A stretch of 64,000 nucleotides of DNA, from the NCBI GenBank assembly GCA_017619585.1, contig JAFZSA010000023.1, forward strand, positions 62,001-126,000. The letters are read 5' to 3'. Of the stretch, positions 16,782 through 25,189 are shown piece by piece; within the stretch, counting starts at the first letter, position 1; every line of letters begins with the position of its first letter. A program made the position numbers and the translations under genes. This DNA comes from Bacteroidaceae bacterium (GTDB lineage: Bacteria; Bacteroidota; Bacteroidia; Bacteroidales; Bacteroidaceae). The notes beneath the pieces were generated by a model. That model made no database searches and was not told where the DNA came from. It worked only from the letters and a program-made list of their open reading frames with translations.

Positions 16782-18131
16782 TTATTTCTTTGGCGCAGTT
16801 CTGCTGCGGATGATTCCCATAACAGTAGTCTTACCTACACGAATCATATCCAAGAGCGGACGCTTGCTGGGACAGGTGAACTGACAGCTACCACATTCAA
16901 TGCAGCTGACAATGTCATTCTTTTCGGCCATCTCCCACTCTTCCATAGCAGAAGCCTTGCTCAGCAGGAAGGGCTCAAGTCCCATAGGACAGGCACCTAC
17001 ACACTTGGCACAACGGATACAGGGCTGAGGCTCGCTGCGACGGGCTTCCTTCTCGTTCATGATAAGCAAGCCGCTTGAGCCCTTGGTCATAGGAACCTCA
17101 AGGCTCAGCAATGCCTTACCCATCATAGGACCGCCACCAATAATCTTACCGGTATCCTCGGGCAGACCTCCGCACTCGTCAATAAGCTGCTGGAAGGGTG
17201 TACCCAAGCGTGCCAATAAGTTGCTGGGATTCTTGACACTCTTACCCGTAACAGTAATGATACGGTCTATGAGAGGTTTGTTTTTCATCACAGCCTCGTA
17301 GATGGCAAAGGCTGTTCCTACGTTCTGTACTACAGCACCCACGCTGATGGGGATAGCTGGAGGAGCAGGAACCTGACGACCAATCACAGCATCAATCAAC
17401 TGCTTCTCACCACCCTGTGGATACTTAACCTTCAGGGGGACAACCTCTATATTAGGATACTGACTGGCCTTCTCTGTCATCAGCTTGATGGCATCAGGCT
17501 TGTTGTTCTCAATACCGATGTAACCCTTGGTAACATTAACAGCCTTCATGATCAGGTCAACACCTACCAGAATCTCTTCTGCATGCTCCAACATAAGTCG
17601 GTGGTCAGCTGTCAGATACGGCTCACATTCTACAGCATTGATTATAACACACTCTGCCTTGCTTCCTGGAGGAGGCGTCAGCTTAACGTGGCAGGGGAAG
17701 GTGGCACCACCAAGTCCCACAATACCAGCGTTCTTGATTTTCTCTACAATGGTCTTGCTGTCCAAATCAGGACGGTCAGAAAGACGTACAAGATCCTTTG
17801 AGCGGTCGATACTCTCTTCCCACTCATCGCCTTCTACATCTACTATAACAGCCATACGACGTGTGCCGCTGGCATCCAGAACAGCATCTATCTTATTCAC
17901 CTTTCCGCTAACGGAACTATAAACAGGAGCGCTGACAAAGCCTCCTGCCTCAGCCAGCAGCGTACCTACCTTTACCACATCACCCTTCTGGACAACGGGC
18001 TTGGCAGGAGCACCAATGTGCTGGAACATACTGAAAACAGCCTGCTTGGGCAGGGCAGCCTCACGGATGGGACTACCGGCAGACAGTTTATTCTCTGCGG
18101 GATGAACACCGCCTATGTGAAATGTCTTCAT
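16782..18131 (-). CDS. rnfC: Rnf electron transport complex subunit C
   Basis: The protein (449 aa) is the cytoplasmic NADH-side subunit. It starts with the barrel-sandwich (biotinyl-like) domain (residues about 1-100), then the NuoF-like NAD/FMN region (GLGGATFPCHVKL, INAVECEPYLTADHRL). Two ferredoxin-type clusters follow: CIRCAKCVGACPMGLEP and CIECGSCQFTCPS. Length matches the short, non-extended RnfC forms. It starts 5 nt after rnfB ends. Confidence 0.97.
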   Translation of the reverse strand: MKTFHIGGVHPAENKLSAGSPIREAALPKQAVFSMFQHIGAPAKPVVQKGDVVKVGTLLAEAGGFVSAPVYSSVSGKVNKIDAVLDASGTRRMAVIVDVEGDEWEESIDRSKDLVRLSDRPDLDSKTIVEKIKNAGIVGLGGATFPCHVKLTPPPGSKAECVIINAVECEPYLTADHRLMLEHAEEILVGVDLIMKAVNVTKGYIGIENNKPDAIKLMTEKASQYPNIEVVPLKVKYPQGGEKQLIDAVIGRQVPAPPAIPISVGAVVQNVGTAFAIYEAVMKNKPLIDRIITVTGKSVKNPSNLLARLGTPFQQLIDECGGLPEDTGKIIGGGPMMGKALLSLEVPMTKGSSGLLIMNEKEARRSEPQPCIRCAKCVGACPMGLEPFLLSKASAMEEWEMAEKNDIVSCIECGSCQFTCPSKRPLLDMIRVGKTTVMGIIRSRTAPKK

Positions 18132-18136
18132 AATTC

Positions 18137-19039
18137 TTATTCAGCTTTTGCGGGTTCAACATTCTGATTCGGAGTACTCTGAGGTGCAGGTTCCTCCGTC
18201 TTAGGCTTACGTGGAGGGAAGTTAAAGGCATGGATAGCACCCTTGGGGCAAGCCTCCTCACACTTACGGCACATCTTGCACTTCTCTGCATCAATGTATG
18301 CCAGGTTGTTCTCTAGAGTGATAGCCTCGAACTTCTCGCAGGTCTTCACACACTTACCACAACCAATACAAGATGCCTTGCAGGCCTTGTTGGCAATAGC
18401 ACCCTTGTCCTTGTTGTTACAGAGTACCACTACCCTACGGCCCTTAGGACCTTTCAGACGTATCTCGATGATACCTCTTGGACAAGCCTTTGCACAAGCA
18501 CCACAGGCAGTACATTTCTCCTCGTCGACAACGGGAAGGCCTGTCTCCGGATCCATGCTAAGAGCACCGAACTGGCACTTGGACACACAGTCGCCACAGC
18601 CCAGACAGCCGTAAGCGCAACCGGTATCACCCATACCTGTCATATTCTTAACCCGACAGCTTACAGCGCCATCAAACTCAGCGTTGCGGGGACGGTTCTC
18701 ACAAGTACCGTTACAACGCACAACAGCCACCTTGGGAGCACTGGCTACAGCAGCCATACCCAATATGCCTGCCACTTGCTCCATCACATGCTGACCGCCT
18801 ACAGGGCACAACTTGCCCTCCAGACTTCCTGCATCGGCAGCCTTAACACATGCAGCGGCAAAACCTGAACAACCAGGATAGCCGCAACCGCCACAGTTAG
18901 CCTGGGGCAGTACTTCTGAAACCTGCGCAATGCGAGGATCTTCATGTACAGCAAACTTATTGGAAATAATATAGAGAACCAGCGCTGAGACCAGTCCTAT
19001 CACTCCCAAGACGATTACTGCAATAAGGATTACATTCAT
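18137..19039 (-). CDS. rnfB: Rnf electron transport complex subunit B
   Basis: A 300-aa Fe-S protein that accepts electrons from ferredoxin. It has one N-terminal membrane helix (VILIAVIVLGVIGLVSALVL), then the cluster motif CGGCGYPGCSGFAAAC. Ferredoxin-type 4Fe-4S motifs follow: CGDCVSKC, CTACGACAKACPRG, CIGCGKCVKTC and CKMCRKCEEACPKG. The Pro/Glu-rich tail (KPKTEEPAPQSTP) is not conserved. It follows the rseC-like gene by 23 nt and leads the rnfBCDGEA order. Confidence 0.96.
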   Translation of the reverse strand: MNVILIAVIVLGVIGLVSALVLYIISNKFAVHEDPRIAQVSEVLPQANCGGCGYPGCSGFAAACVKAADAGSLEGKLCPVGGQHVMEQVAGILGMAAVASAPKVAVVRCNGTCENRPRNAEFDGAVSCRVKNMTGMGDTGCAYGCLGCGDCVSKCQFGALSMDPETGLPVVDEEKCTACGACAKACPRGIIEIRLKGPKGRRVVVLCNNKDKGAIANKACKASCIGCGKCVKTCEKFEAITLENNLAYIDAEKCKMCRKCEEACPKGAIHAFNFPPRKPKTEEPAPQSTPNQNVEPAKAE

Positions 19040-19062
19040 AGATTGATTGGTTATTAATTGTT

Positions 19063-19494
19063 TTAGTTATTACTGATTTTGTGAAGGGTAAAACCAAAAT
19101 GATTGCCTATGCGGTTTCTAAACAGATACAGCACCACAAAATAGATGGCCAGCACACCCAACGACAAGAAAACGCCTAAAACATCTCCACCTACCCTTAC
19201 CCCAAGGTATACAGAGAAAATGAGCAAAATCAATGGAGCCAAATAACATATATACACCGCACGAAGGCCCTGAACAACAGTGCCTTCGACATTTACGGTT
19301 TCACCCACCTGTACATTTTCCCCATTAAGCAATACCGTTATGATCTTTTCCTTGCTCTCGCTACTGTTACATAAACGTTGAGCAGAACAACCGGAACAAG
19401 CTGAATGCTGCAAGATACGGACATAGCAGTTGTTGCCATTGATGGCCTCAACAACACCTGTATGTTTAATCACATCCGTTACTTTATGCATCAT
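19063..19494 (-). CDS. SoxR-reducing system RseC-family protein
   Basis: The protein is 143 aa from the chosen start. The N-terminal half has IKHTGVVEAINGNNCYVRI and the cysteine cluster CSGCSAQRLC. Two membrane helices follow (VYICYLAPLILLIFSVYLGVRV; VFLSLGVLAIYFVVLYLF). This is the RseC/MucC domain commonly encoded next to rnf genes. The frame is open to 19515, but the -7 box at 19513-19520 overlaps that start, so a start at 19494 (or 19491) is preferred. It probably supports Rnf redox chemistry or cluster assembly; the exact role is unknown. Confidence 0.85.
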   Translation of the reverse strand: MMHKVTDVIKHTGVVEAINGNNCYVRILQHSACSGCSAQRLCNSSESKEKIITVLLNGENVQVGETVNVEGTVVQGLRAVYICYLAPLILLIFSVYLGVRVGGDVLGVFLSLGVLAIYFVVLYLFRNRIGNHFGFTLHKISNN

Positions 19495-19512
19495 TTTATT
19501 ATTAATAGCATA

Positions 19513-19520
19513 CAAAGATA
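19513..19520 (-). promoter_or_regulatory. -7 box for the rseC-rnf operon
   Basis: TATCTTTG on the minus strand. The predicted transcript start near 19506 leaves a leader of only about 12 nt before the ATG at 19494. No other TAnnTTTG box was found at the heads of rnfB to galE, suggesting one long transcript. Confidence 0.6.
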
Positions 19521-19617
19521 CAATTATTTTTGCTTCCTTAAGGATTATAAATAGGATGCCGCATTTCCTTTAACACTTTTTAAACATAGACACACCTTAT
19601 CACATACTTCAAAGAAG

Positions 19618-19625
19618 TAAATTTG
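19618..19625 (+). promoter_or_regulatory. -7 box of the ispE promoter
   Basis: TAAATTTG matches TAnnTTTG. It overlaps a TTG codon at 19623, so translation must begin at the downstream ATG at 19647. Confidence 0.6.
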
Positions 19626-19646
19626 CATCATAATTCAGAAAAAGGT

Positions 19647-20462
19647 ATGAAAATTAACGCTACAGCATGTTGTAAAATCAATATCGGATTGAATATCGTA
19701 TCCAAACGGGAAGACGGATACCATAACTTGGAAACTATCTTCTACCCTGTACCCCTGTACGACCAGATTACCATTTCAGATGCAGAAGCAGACGGGATAG
19801 ATCTGGCAGGACATAAACTGGAGGGAGACCCCAATGATAATCTGGTATTGAAAGTAGTCAGATTACTGCGCCAGAATGACTATTCAGTACCACCCGTTCA
19901 TATTTCACTCAAGAAGAATATTCCAAGCGGTGCAGGCTTAGGAGGCGGCAGTAGCGATGCTGCTACTGTGATGAAGGAACTAAACAGACATCTCTCTTTG
20001 GGTCTTACAGATGCGAAGATGGAGCAAATGATTGCACGACTGGGTGCCGACTGCCCCTTCTTCATTCAATGCAAGCCCGTATATGCAGAAGGCATTGGAG
20101 AAGTTTTCTCACCCGTTAAAATCGACCTGACAGGATGGCATCTTGTGCTGATTAAACCTGATGATTATGTATCAACGAAAGAAGCTTATTCTTTAATTAA
20201 AGCAAAACCATCCAAATACTCTCTTACAGAAGAAGTTAAGAAACCTATTGAATCATGGAAAGAGAGCATAACGAACGATTTTGAAGAGAGCGTTTTTCCT
20301 AATCATCCAACCATAGAAGAAATACGTAATCAACTCTACCGTATGGGAGCTTCTTATGCCTGTATGAGTGGAAGTGGAAGTACTGTCTTCGCCCTTTTCC
20401 GTAACGAGGCTGACCTGACTGAATTATCACGCCAGCACTTTACTTTCCAGTGTACATTATAA
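19647..20462 (+). CDS. ispE: 4-diphosphocytidyl-2-C-methyl-D-erythritol kinase
   Basis: A GHMP kinase of the non-mevalonate isoprenoid pathway. It phosphorylates CDP-methylerythritol at the 2-hydroxyl with ATP. The start at 19647 gives MKINATACCKINIGLNIVSKREDGYHNLET, matching the family N-terminus. The ATP-binding GHMP motif is IPSGAGLGGGSSDAATV, and the C-terminal motif is MSGSGSTVFALF. The length, 271 aa, is normal. It is followed about 95 nt later by a separately promoted gene. Confidence 0.96.
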   Translation: MKINATACCKINIGLNIVSKREDGYHNLETIFYPVPLYDQITISDAEADGIDLAGHKLEGDPNDNLVLKVVRLLRQNDYSVPPVHISLKKNIPSGAGLGGGSSDAATVMKELNRHLSLGLTDAKMEQMIARLGADCPFFIQCKPVYAEGIGEVFSPVKIDLTGWHLVLIKPDDYVSTKEAYSLIKAKPSKYSLTEEVKKPIESWKESITNDFEESVFPNHPTIEEIRNQLYRMGASYACMSGSGSTVFALFRNEADLTELSRQHFTFQCTL

Positions 20463-20525
20463 TGTATAAGGGGAATTCCTACCAACTAATAGGGAAAAAC
20501 CATTTTAGGATTGCACAGAAAGCCA

Positions 20526-20533
20526 TACTTTTG
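20526..20533 (+). promoter_or_regulatory. -7 box for the Gly/Ser/Arg-rich protein gene
   Basis: TACTTTTG matches TAnnTTTG. The ATG at 20558 lies 24 nt downstream. This excludes an upstream in-frame ATG at 20450 that overlaps the ispE 3' end. Confidence 0.65.
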
Positions 20534-20557
20534 CAACAGAACCAAAAACCAAGCGTT

Positions 20558-21676
20558 ATGAAAAGATTTATCATTTCCCTGATTCTGATATTTGCAACTT
20601 GGCAGGCAGCCTTTGCAATGAGTTACGAACGTGCACGTGAAGAGGCACTGTATCTGACAGACAAAATGGCCTATGAGCTGAATCTGAATGATCAGCAGTA
20701 TAATGATGCATACGAGATTAACCTGGATTACTTCCTGGCGTTGGACTCTGAGGCTGACTTGTATGCCGACTACCTCTCCTATCGACTTTCCGACTTGCGT
20801 CATATCCTCTACGATTGGCAGTACAACCTGTTGTTGGCAGCCGATTACTTCATTCGTCCCGTATATTGGCGTGCCGGAGGATGGTACTTCCCTATCTATG
20901 CCCACTATACAGTAGGACATTTCTATTACAGCTATCCTACCGTATATTACAACTACCGAGGCGGCCACGGACGCCTTCATTACCACAGCGGCTTTTATGC
21001 CAGCAGACGTCCTGTATGGAACGGAGGCTTTAGAGGTCGCCAGCCCATTGGCGGTCCTGGCAGAATTGGCCACAGTTCTATTCACCATAACGGTGGTAGC
21101 GGATTTGGAGGCAGACATCAGTATGAGACTGGCAGAAGAGAATATGGGCGTACAGACCGTGGCAACTCCTTTGGCAATAGCAGCTCTCGTAATTACAGAA
21201 ATGATAATTCCGGCAGACCTGGCTATGACAGAGAGCGCAACAACAGGCCTGACAATAACACGAATGACAACCGTCAAAGACCTGACAACTCTGATATGGG
21301 AAACAGAAACCATGATGGTATGCGTAACCCAGACATTCCCAACAGGAACAACGAGGCAACTGCCAGACCTGACATCAACAACAGAAATAATGAGGGTATC
21401 AGCAGAAATAACGGCGGTTCTTATAACCCGGGCATGAGCAGCCGTAATCACGAAAGCAGCAGCCGTAGTTACGAAGGTCAGCGCAGTTCAGTCCCCAGCA
21501 GAAGCGGAATGAGTCCTTCACACAGCTCTACTCCAAGCCGAAGCAGTGGAAGTTTCAGCGGTAGCTCACGTGGAGGAAGCGGCAGCTTCGGTGGCAGTTC
21601 TCGCGGAGGAGGAAGTTTTGGAGGCGGTTCTCGTGGAGGCAGCAGTGGTGGAGCCTCAAGAGGTGGAAGAAGATAA
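20558..21676 (+). CDS. Secreted protein with Gly/Ser/Arg-rich low-complexity C-terminus
   Basis: From the ATG at 20558 the protein is 372 aa with a signal peptide (MKRFIISLILIFATWQAAFA). Residues about 21-120 are helical and acidic (DKMAYELNLNDQQYNDAYEINLDYFLALD), then Tyr- and His-rich (GGWYFPIYAHYTVGHFYYSYPTVYYNYRGG). From about 150 onward it is low complexity: Arg/Gly, then Asn/Arg/Asp repeats (RPDNSD, RNPDIPNRNNE, RPDINNRNNE), then Ser/Gly/Arg repeats (SSRGGSGSFGG) ending GASRGGRR. I do not recognise the family. It is likely exported and the tail is probably disordered or adhesive. msrA follows by 27 nt. Confidence 0.8.
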   Translation: MKRFIISLILIFATWQAAFAMSYERAREEALYLTDKMAYELNLNDQQYNDAYEINLDYFLALDSEADLYADYLSYRLSDLRHILYDWQYNLLLAADYFIRPVYWRAGGWYFPIYAHYTVGHFYYSYPTVYYNYRGGHGRLHYHSGFYASRRPVWNGGFRGRQPIGGPGRIGHSSIHHNGGSGFGGRHQYETGRREYGRTDRGNSFGNSSSRNYRNDNSGRPGYDRERNNRPDNNTNDNRQRPDNSDMGNRNHDGMRNPDIPNRNNEATARPDINNRNNEGISRNNGGSYNPGMSSRNHESSSRSYEGQRSSVPSRSGMSPSHSSTPSRSSGSFSGSSRGGSGSFGGSSRGGGSFGGGSRGGSSGGASRGGRR

Positions 21677-21703
21677 ACTATCATAATCATTCAAATTGAC
21701 AAC

Positions 21704-22216
21704 ATGAAAGAGATTTACCTTGCCGGAGGATGTTTCTGGGGAACAGAACATTACTTTAAGCAGATTGAAGGAGTAACAGAAACAGAAGTGGGATTTGCCA
21801 ACGGGCACACTACAGACCCAACATACAAAGAAGTATATACCGACACAACAGGACACGCTGAGACTGTACGCATTCAATACGATCCAGATGTGGTGAGCCT
21901 TGAATTCCTAATACAGATGTTCTTTAAGGCCATTGATCCGACAAGCCTCAACAAGCAGGGACACGACGAGGGAACACGTTACCGCACAGGCATCTACTAT
22001 ACGGATTCTGAGGACCTGCCTATAATAAATAAGGTATATGCAGAAGAGCAAAAGAACTACCAGCAACCATTGGTAGTAGAGAAACTTCCCCTGAAGAACT
22101 TTTATACAGCAGAAGAATACCACCAGGATTATCTCGACAAGAATCCTGACGGCTATTGTCATCTGCCCATTTCACTCTTTGAATTTGCCAGAAAAGCCAA
22201 GGATACAAAAAGGTGA
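21704..22216 (+). CDS. msrA: Peptide methionine-S-sulfoxide reductase
   Basis: The protein (170 aa) reduces the S-epimer of methionine sulfoxide in proteins. Catalytic Cys10 lies in GGCFWG, followed by EHYFKQIEGVTETEVGFANG, and the EYHQDYLDKNPDGYCH segment near the end holds the expected resolving-type region. There is no fused MsrB domain and no signal peptide. It probably shares a transcript with the Gly/Ser/Arg-rich gene 27 nt upstream. Confidence 0.96.
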   Translation: MKEIYLAGGCFWGTEHYFKQIEGVTETEVGFANGHTTDPTYKEVYTDTTGHAETVRIQYDPDVVSLEFLIQMFFKAIDPTSLNKQGHDEGTRYRTGIYYTDSEDLPIINKVYAEEQKNYQQPLVVEKLPLKNFYTAEEYHQDYLDKNPDGYCHLPISLFEFARKAKDTKR

Positions 22217-22275
22217 AGTCTTATACAATAGGGATTATTCCTCGTTGGAATAACCATTCCGAATGCTGGTTCATT

Positions 22276-22370
22276 AGCAATACGGCTTTTCTCTGGCAGC
22301 GAAACGCCATATCACTCAAAGAGAAAAGCCGTGTTACTAATAGAGAAACGTCCTGTTGCAATTAGCAACT
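22276..22370. repeat. Dispersed palindromic element, copy B
   Basis: ACGGCTTTTCTCT (22282-22294) and AGAGAAAAGCCGT (22320-22332) are perfect 13-bp inverted arms. GCCATATCACTC (22306-22317) is the reverse complement of the GAGTGATACGGC core of copy A with one change. A further TAGAGAAACG unit lies just outside the right arm. Confidence 0.8.
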
Positions 22371-22383
22371 ACATCATAAAAAC

Positions 22384-22404
22384 AAAAAAAGGGTCTTATG
22401 ACCC
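22384..22404 (-). terminator. Terminator of tRNA-Gly
   Basis: On the minus strand GGGTC-ATAA-GACCC is followed by seven T, 26 nt after the tRNA 3' end. Confidence 0.8.
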
Positions 22405-22429
22405 CAGGAATTCTCATTTTTCAACTAAG

Positions 22430-22502
22430 AGCGATAGACGGGACTCGAACCCGCGACCCTCGGCTTGGGAAGCCAATGCTCTACCAACTGAGCCACTATC
22501 GC
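22430..22502 (-). tRNA. tRNA-Gly (anticodon CCC)
   Basis: On the minus strand a complete cloverleaf is visible. Acceptor GCGATAG pairs with CTATCGC. The D arm is GCTC...GAGC. The anticodon stem TTGGC/GCCGA encloses loop TTCCCAA, giving anticodon CCC. The T arm is GCGGG-TTCGAGT-CCCGT. CCA is not encoded. It lies about 50 nt downstream of the Crp/Fnr gene on the same strand. Confidence 0.95.
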
Positions 22503-22553
22503 GTTAAGACAATGCAAAAGTATAGCATTTTCTGCATTTAAACAAGAAAACTG

Positions 22554-23210
22554 CTAAGTTTTTTCATTGGTAGCATGCGTCCACCAAGCATCATTCTGGT
22601 CTTTGGGCGAATGAGGCTGCTTGGAGGTATTCTGAACAGAACCATTACGAACACGTGAAAGCGTTTCAGGCGTCATCTGCAGGAAACTGGCAATATGAAC
22701 CATAGGAGCACGCAGGATAATCTCAGGTTTCTCACGCAACAGACGCTCGTAACGCTCTGTAGCATTCTCGAATCGCTGACTGTCGGCATGCTCCTGCGAA
22801 CTGATGGCTACATGCTCAAGAATCTTGCGGTAAAGCATGTCAATTTCCTGATTGCGGACAAGCAGGTTGTTAAGGTCGTCATACGGAATGGCATAGACCT
22901 TGCTATTCTCTAACGCCTCCACAATAAGACGACTAGGTTCCTGTTTAAGGAAACTCTCTATGCAGAAAACAATACGGCCTTCGAAACTGAAGTGTTCCGT
23001 AACATCTTTTTTGTTCTTATAATAATACTGGCGTACCATACCTTTTTCTACAAAATAAAGGTTACGGCATACCTGACCCTCGTGGAGAATGGTGTCACCT
23101 TTCTGGAACTTCATGGGCACAAGAATACTGCCCAAGATTTGTACTGCAGGCGGGGTTAGCGTGCAGTAGATACGGGATATCTCTCGTGCAATGTCTCTTC
23201 TTCTATCCAT
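22554..23210 (-). CDS. Crp/Fnr-family transcriptional regulator
   Basis: A 218-aa regulator. The N-terminal cyclic-nucleotide-binding-like beta-roll (about 30-140) has FQKGDTILHEGQVCRNLYFVEKGMVRQYYY and a following FSFEGRIVFCIESFL segment. A helix-rich dimer part (ERYERLLREKPEI) and a C-terminal HTH with VHIASFLQMTPETLSRVR follow. The canonical Arg/Ser phosphate-binding cassette of Crp and the Fnr cysteine set are not evident, so the ligand is unknown. The last about 27 residues (SVQNTSKQPHSPKDQ...) are polar and variable. It is 47 nt downstream of lepA and may be co-transcribed with it. Confidence 0.88.
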   Translation of the reverse strand: MDRRRDIAREISRIYCTLTPPAVQILGSILVPMKFQKGDTILHEGQVCRNLYFVEKGMVRQYYYKNKKDVTEHFSFEGRIVFCIESFLKQEPSRLIVEALENSKVYAIPYDDLNNLLVRNQEIDMLYRKILEHVAISSQEHADSQRFENATERYERLLREKPEIILRAPMVHIASFLQMTPETLSRVRNGSVQNTSKQPHSPKDQNDAWWTHATNEKT

Positions 23211-23257
23211 TATGGTAATTAGGTTTTAGGTAGGGTTCTTCTGTTATAATGATTTTG

Positions 23258-25039
23258 CTAATCTAATTTGAGCACGGCAAGGAAGGCTTTCTGCGGCACT
23301 TGGACATTTCCTATCTGCTTCATGCGCTTCTTACCTTTTTTCTGCTTCTCGAGCAGTTTACGCTTACGGCTGACATCGCCACCATAACACTTGGCCAACA
23401 CATCCTTGCGAACCTGCTTAACAGTCTCGCGGGCAATAATCTTGGCACCAATAGCTGCTTGAATGGCAATATCAAACTGCTGACGTGGGAGGAGCTCTTT
23501 CAGTTTCTCGCACATGCGGCGACCGAAGGTCTCTGCATTGTCAACATGCGTCAGTGTGCTGAGGGCATCTACAGGCTCACCGTTCAACAAGATATCCATC
23601 TTAACCAACTTACTAGGGCGGAAACCTGACTGATGATAATCGAAAGAAGCATAGCCTTTGCTGATGCTCTTCAGCTTATCATAGAAATCTATCACAATCT
23701 CGCCCAACGGCATGGCATATTGGATCTCAACACGGTTACCGCTGATGTATTCCTGCTTCAAAAGTTCGCCTCGCTTACCCAAACAGAGTGTCATGATGTT
23801 ACCAATATAAGCAGTATTGGTAATGACAGTGGCATGGATATAAGGTTCCTCGATATGATCTATGAGCGTTGCATCAGGCATTCCGGAAGGATTGTGTACC
23901 TCTTTCACCTCGCCCTGCTTATCGTATATAAGGTATGATACATTGGGGACTGTGGTGATGACGTCCATATTGAACTCACGGTCCAGACGCTCCTGTATAA
24001 TCTCCATATGCAGCAAGCCAAGGAATCCGCATCGGAATCCGAATCCTAAAGCTACGGAACTCTCTGGCTGGAAAGTAAGACTGGCATCATTGAGCTGCAG
24101 CTTCTCGAGACTAGCGCGCAGGTTCTCGAAATCCTCTGTCTCTATGGGATAAACACCGGCAAAGACCATAGGCTTGACCTCCTCGAATCCGGCAATAGCT
24201 TCCTTACAAGGATTATCTACCGTGGTGATGGTATCTCCCACCTTCACCTCGGTGGCAGTCTTAATACCAGAAACAATGTAGCCTACGTCGCCACAATGTA
24301 GCACCTTACGGGGCATCATATCCATCTTAAGCACACCTATCTCCTCAGCTTTGTACTCCTTGCCAGTATTGATAAACTGCACTAAGTCACCGCTCTTGAT
24401 ACTGCCGTTGACAATCTTGAAGTATGCAATGATACCACGGAAAGAATTGAAGACTGAGTCGAAGATAAGTGCCTGAAGAGGAGCATTCTCATCTCCCTTT
24501 GGACAAGGGATACGCTCGACAACTGCATGCAGGATATCCTCAACCCCCATGCCAGTCTTTCCACTGGCACGGATAATCTCCTCGTGCTTACAGCCAATAA
24601 GTTCAACAATCTCGTCCTCGACCTCCTCTGGCATGGCATTAGGCATATCGCACTTGTTGATAACGGGTATTATCTCCAAGTCGTGGTCGATAGCCATATA
24701 CAGGTTACTGATAGTCTGTGCCTGCACGCCCTGTGTGGCATCTACAACAAGTAAAGCGCCCTCGCAGGCAGCAATACTGCGTGACACCTCATAAGAGAAA
24801 TCAACGTGTCCCGGAGTGTCAATAAGATTAAGAACATACTTCTCGCCCTTATACTCATATTCCATCTGGATAGCATGGCTCTTAATGGTAATACCACGTT
24901 CCTGCTCCAGATCCATATCATCAAGCATCTGCCCCTTAGTAACCTCAATGGTATGGGTGTACTCCAACAAACGATCGGCAAGAGTGCTCTTACCATGGTC
25001 AATGTGGGCAATGATGCAGAAGTTTCTTATATGTTGCAT
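23258..25039 (-). CDS. lepA: Elongation factor 4 (LepA)
   Basis: The protein (593 aa) is a translational GTPase that acts on stalled or mistranslocated ribosomes. The G1 motif [17 protein letters not shown]2 [11 protein letters not shown]3 DTPGHVDF and G4 NKCDMP are present. The LepA-specific C-terminal domain ends with [25 protein letters not shown], close to family consensus. Length is normal. It is divergently transcribed from the phosphohexomutase gene, with its own promoter. Confidence 0.97.
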   Translation of the reverse strand: MQHIRNFCIIAHIDHGKSTLADRLLEYTHTIEVTKGQMLDDMDLEQERGITIKSHAIQMEYEYKGEKYVLNLIDTPGHVDFSYEVSRSIAACEGALLVVDATQGVQAQTISNLYMAIDHDLEIIPVINKCDMPNAMPEEVEDEIVELIGCKHEEIIRASGKTGMGVEDILHAVVERIPCPKGDENAPLQALIFDSVFNSFRGIIAYFKIVNGSIKSGDLVQFINTGKEYKAEEIGVLKMDMMPRKVLHCGDVGYIVSGIKTATEVKVGDTITTVDNPCKEAIAGFEEVKPMVFAGVYPIETEDFENLRASLEKLQLNDASLTFQPESSVALGFGFRCGFLGLLHMEIIQERLDREFNMDVITTVPNVSYLIYDKQGEVKEVHNPSGMPDATLIDHIEEPYIHATVITNTAYIGNIMTLCLGKRGELLKQEYISGNRVEIQYAMPLGEIVIDFYDKLKSISKGYASFDYHQSGFRPSKLVKMDILLNGEPVDALSTLTHVDNAETFGRRMCEKLKELLPRQQFDIAIQAAIGAKIIARETVKQVRKDVLAKCYGGDVSRKRKLLEKQKKGKKRMKQIGNVQVPQKAFLAVLKLD

Positions 25040-25076
25040 TAAAAAGTCAAATCAAATCAATACTATTATTAAGTTG

Positions 25077-25107
25077 CAAAAGTACAAAAAAGTTGTCAAC
25101 CTACAAA
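25077..25107 (-). promoter_or_regulatory. lepA promoter
   Basis: On the minus strand TTTG (-33, complement of 25104-25107) and TACTTTTG (-7, complement of 25077-25084) are 19 nt apart. The leader is about 30 nt. Confidence 0.7.
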
Positions 25108-25124
25108 AGATAGGTATCTTTTTC

Positions 25125-25155
25125 TTGGCTAATTCACAACTTTTCAATACCTTTG
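25125..25155 (+). promoter_or_regulatory. Phosphohexomutase promoter
   Basis: A TTG (-33) at 25125-25127 and a TACCTTTG (-7) at 25148-25155 are separated by 20 nt. The ATG is at 25190. It is back-to-back with the lepA promoter. Confidence 0.75.
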
Positions 25156-25189
25156 CATTGAAAATTTATTCACATAAAAAGACAAGAAC

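Noticed and set aside
20486..21451. Minus-strand frame of 321 codons opposite the Gly/Ser/Arg-rich gene
   Set aside because: It is a shadow of the low-complexity coding sequence, Val/Ile/Ser-rich without domains. The plus-strand gene has a promoter, a signal peptide and sensible composition.
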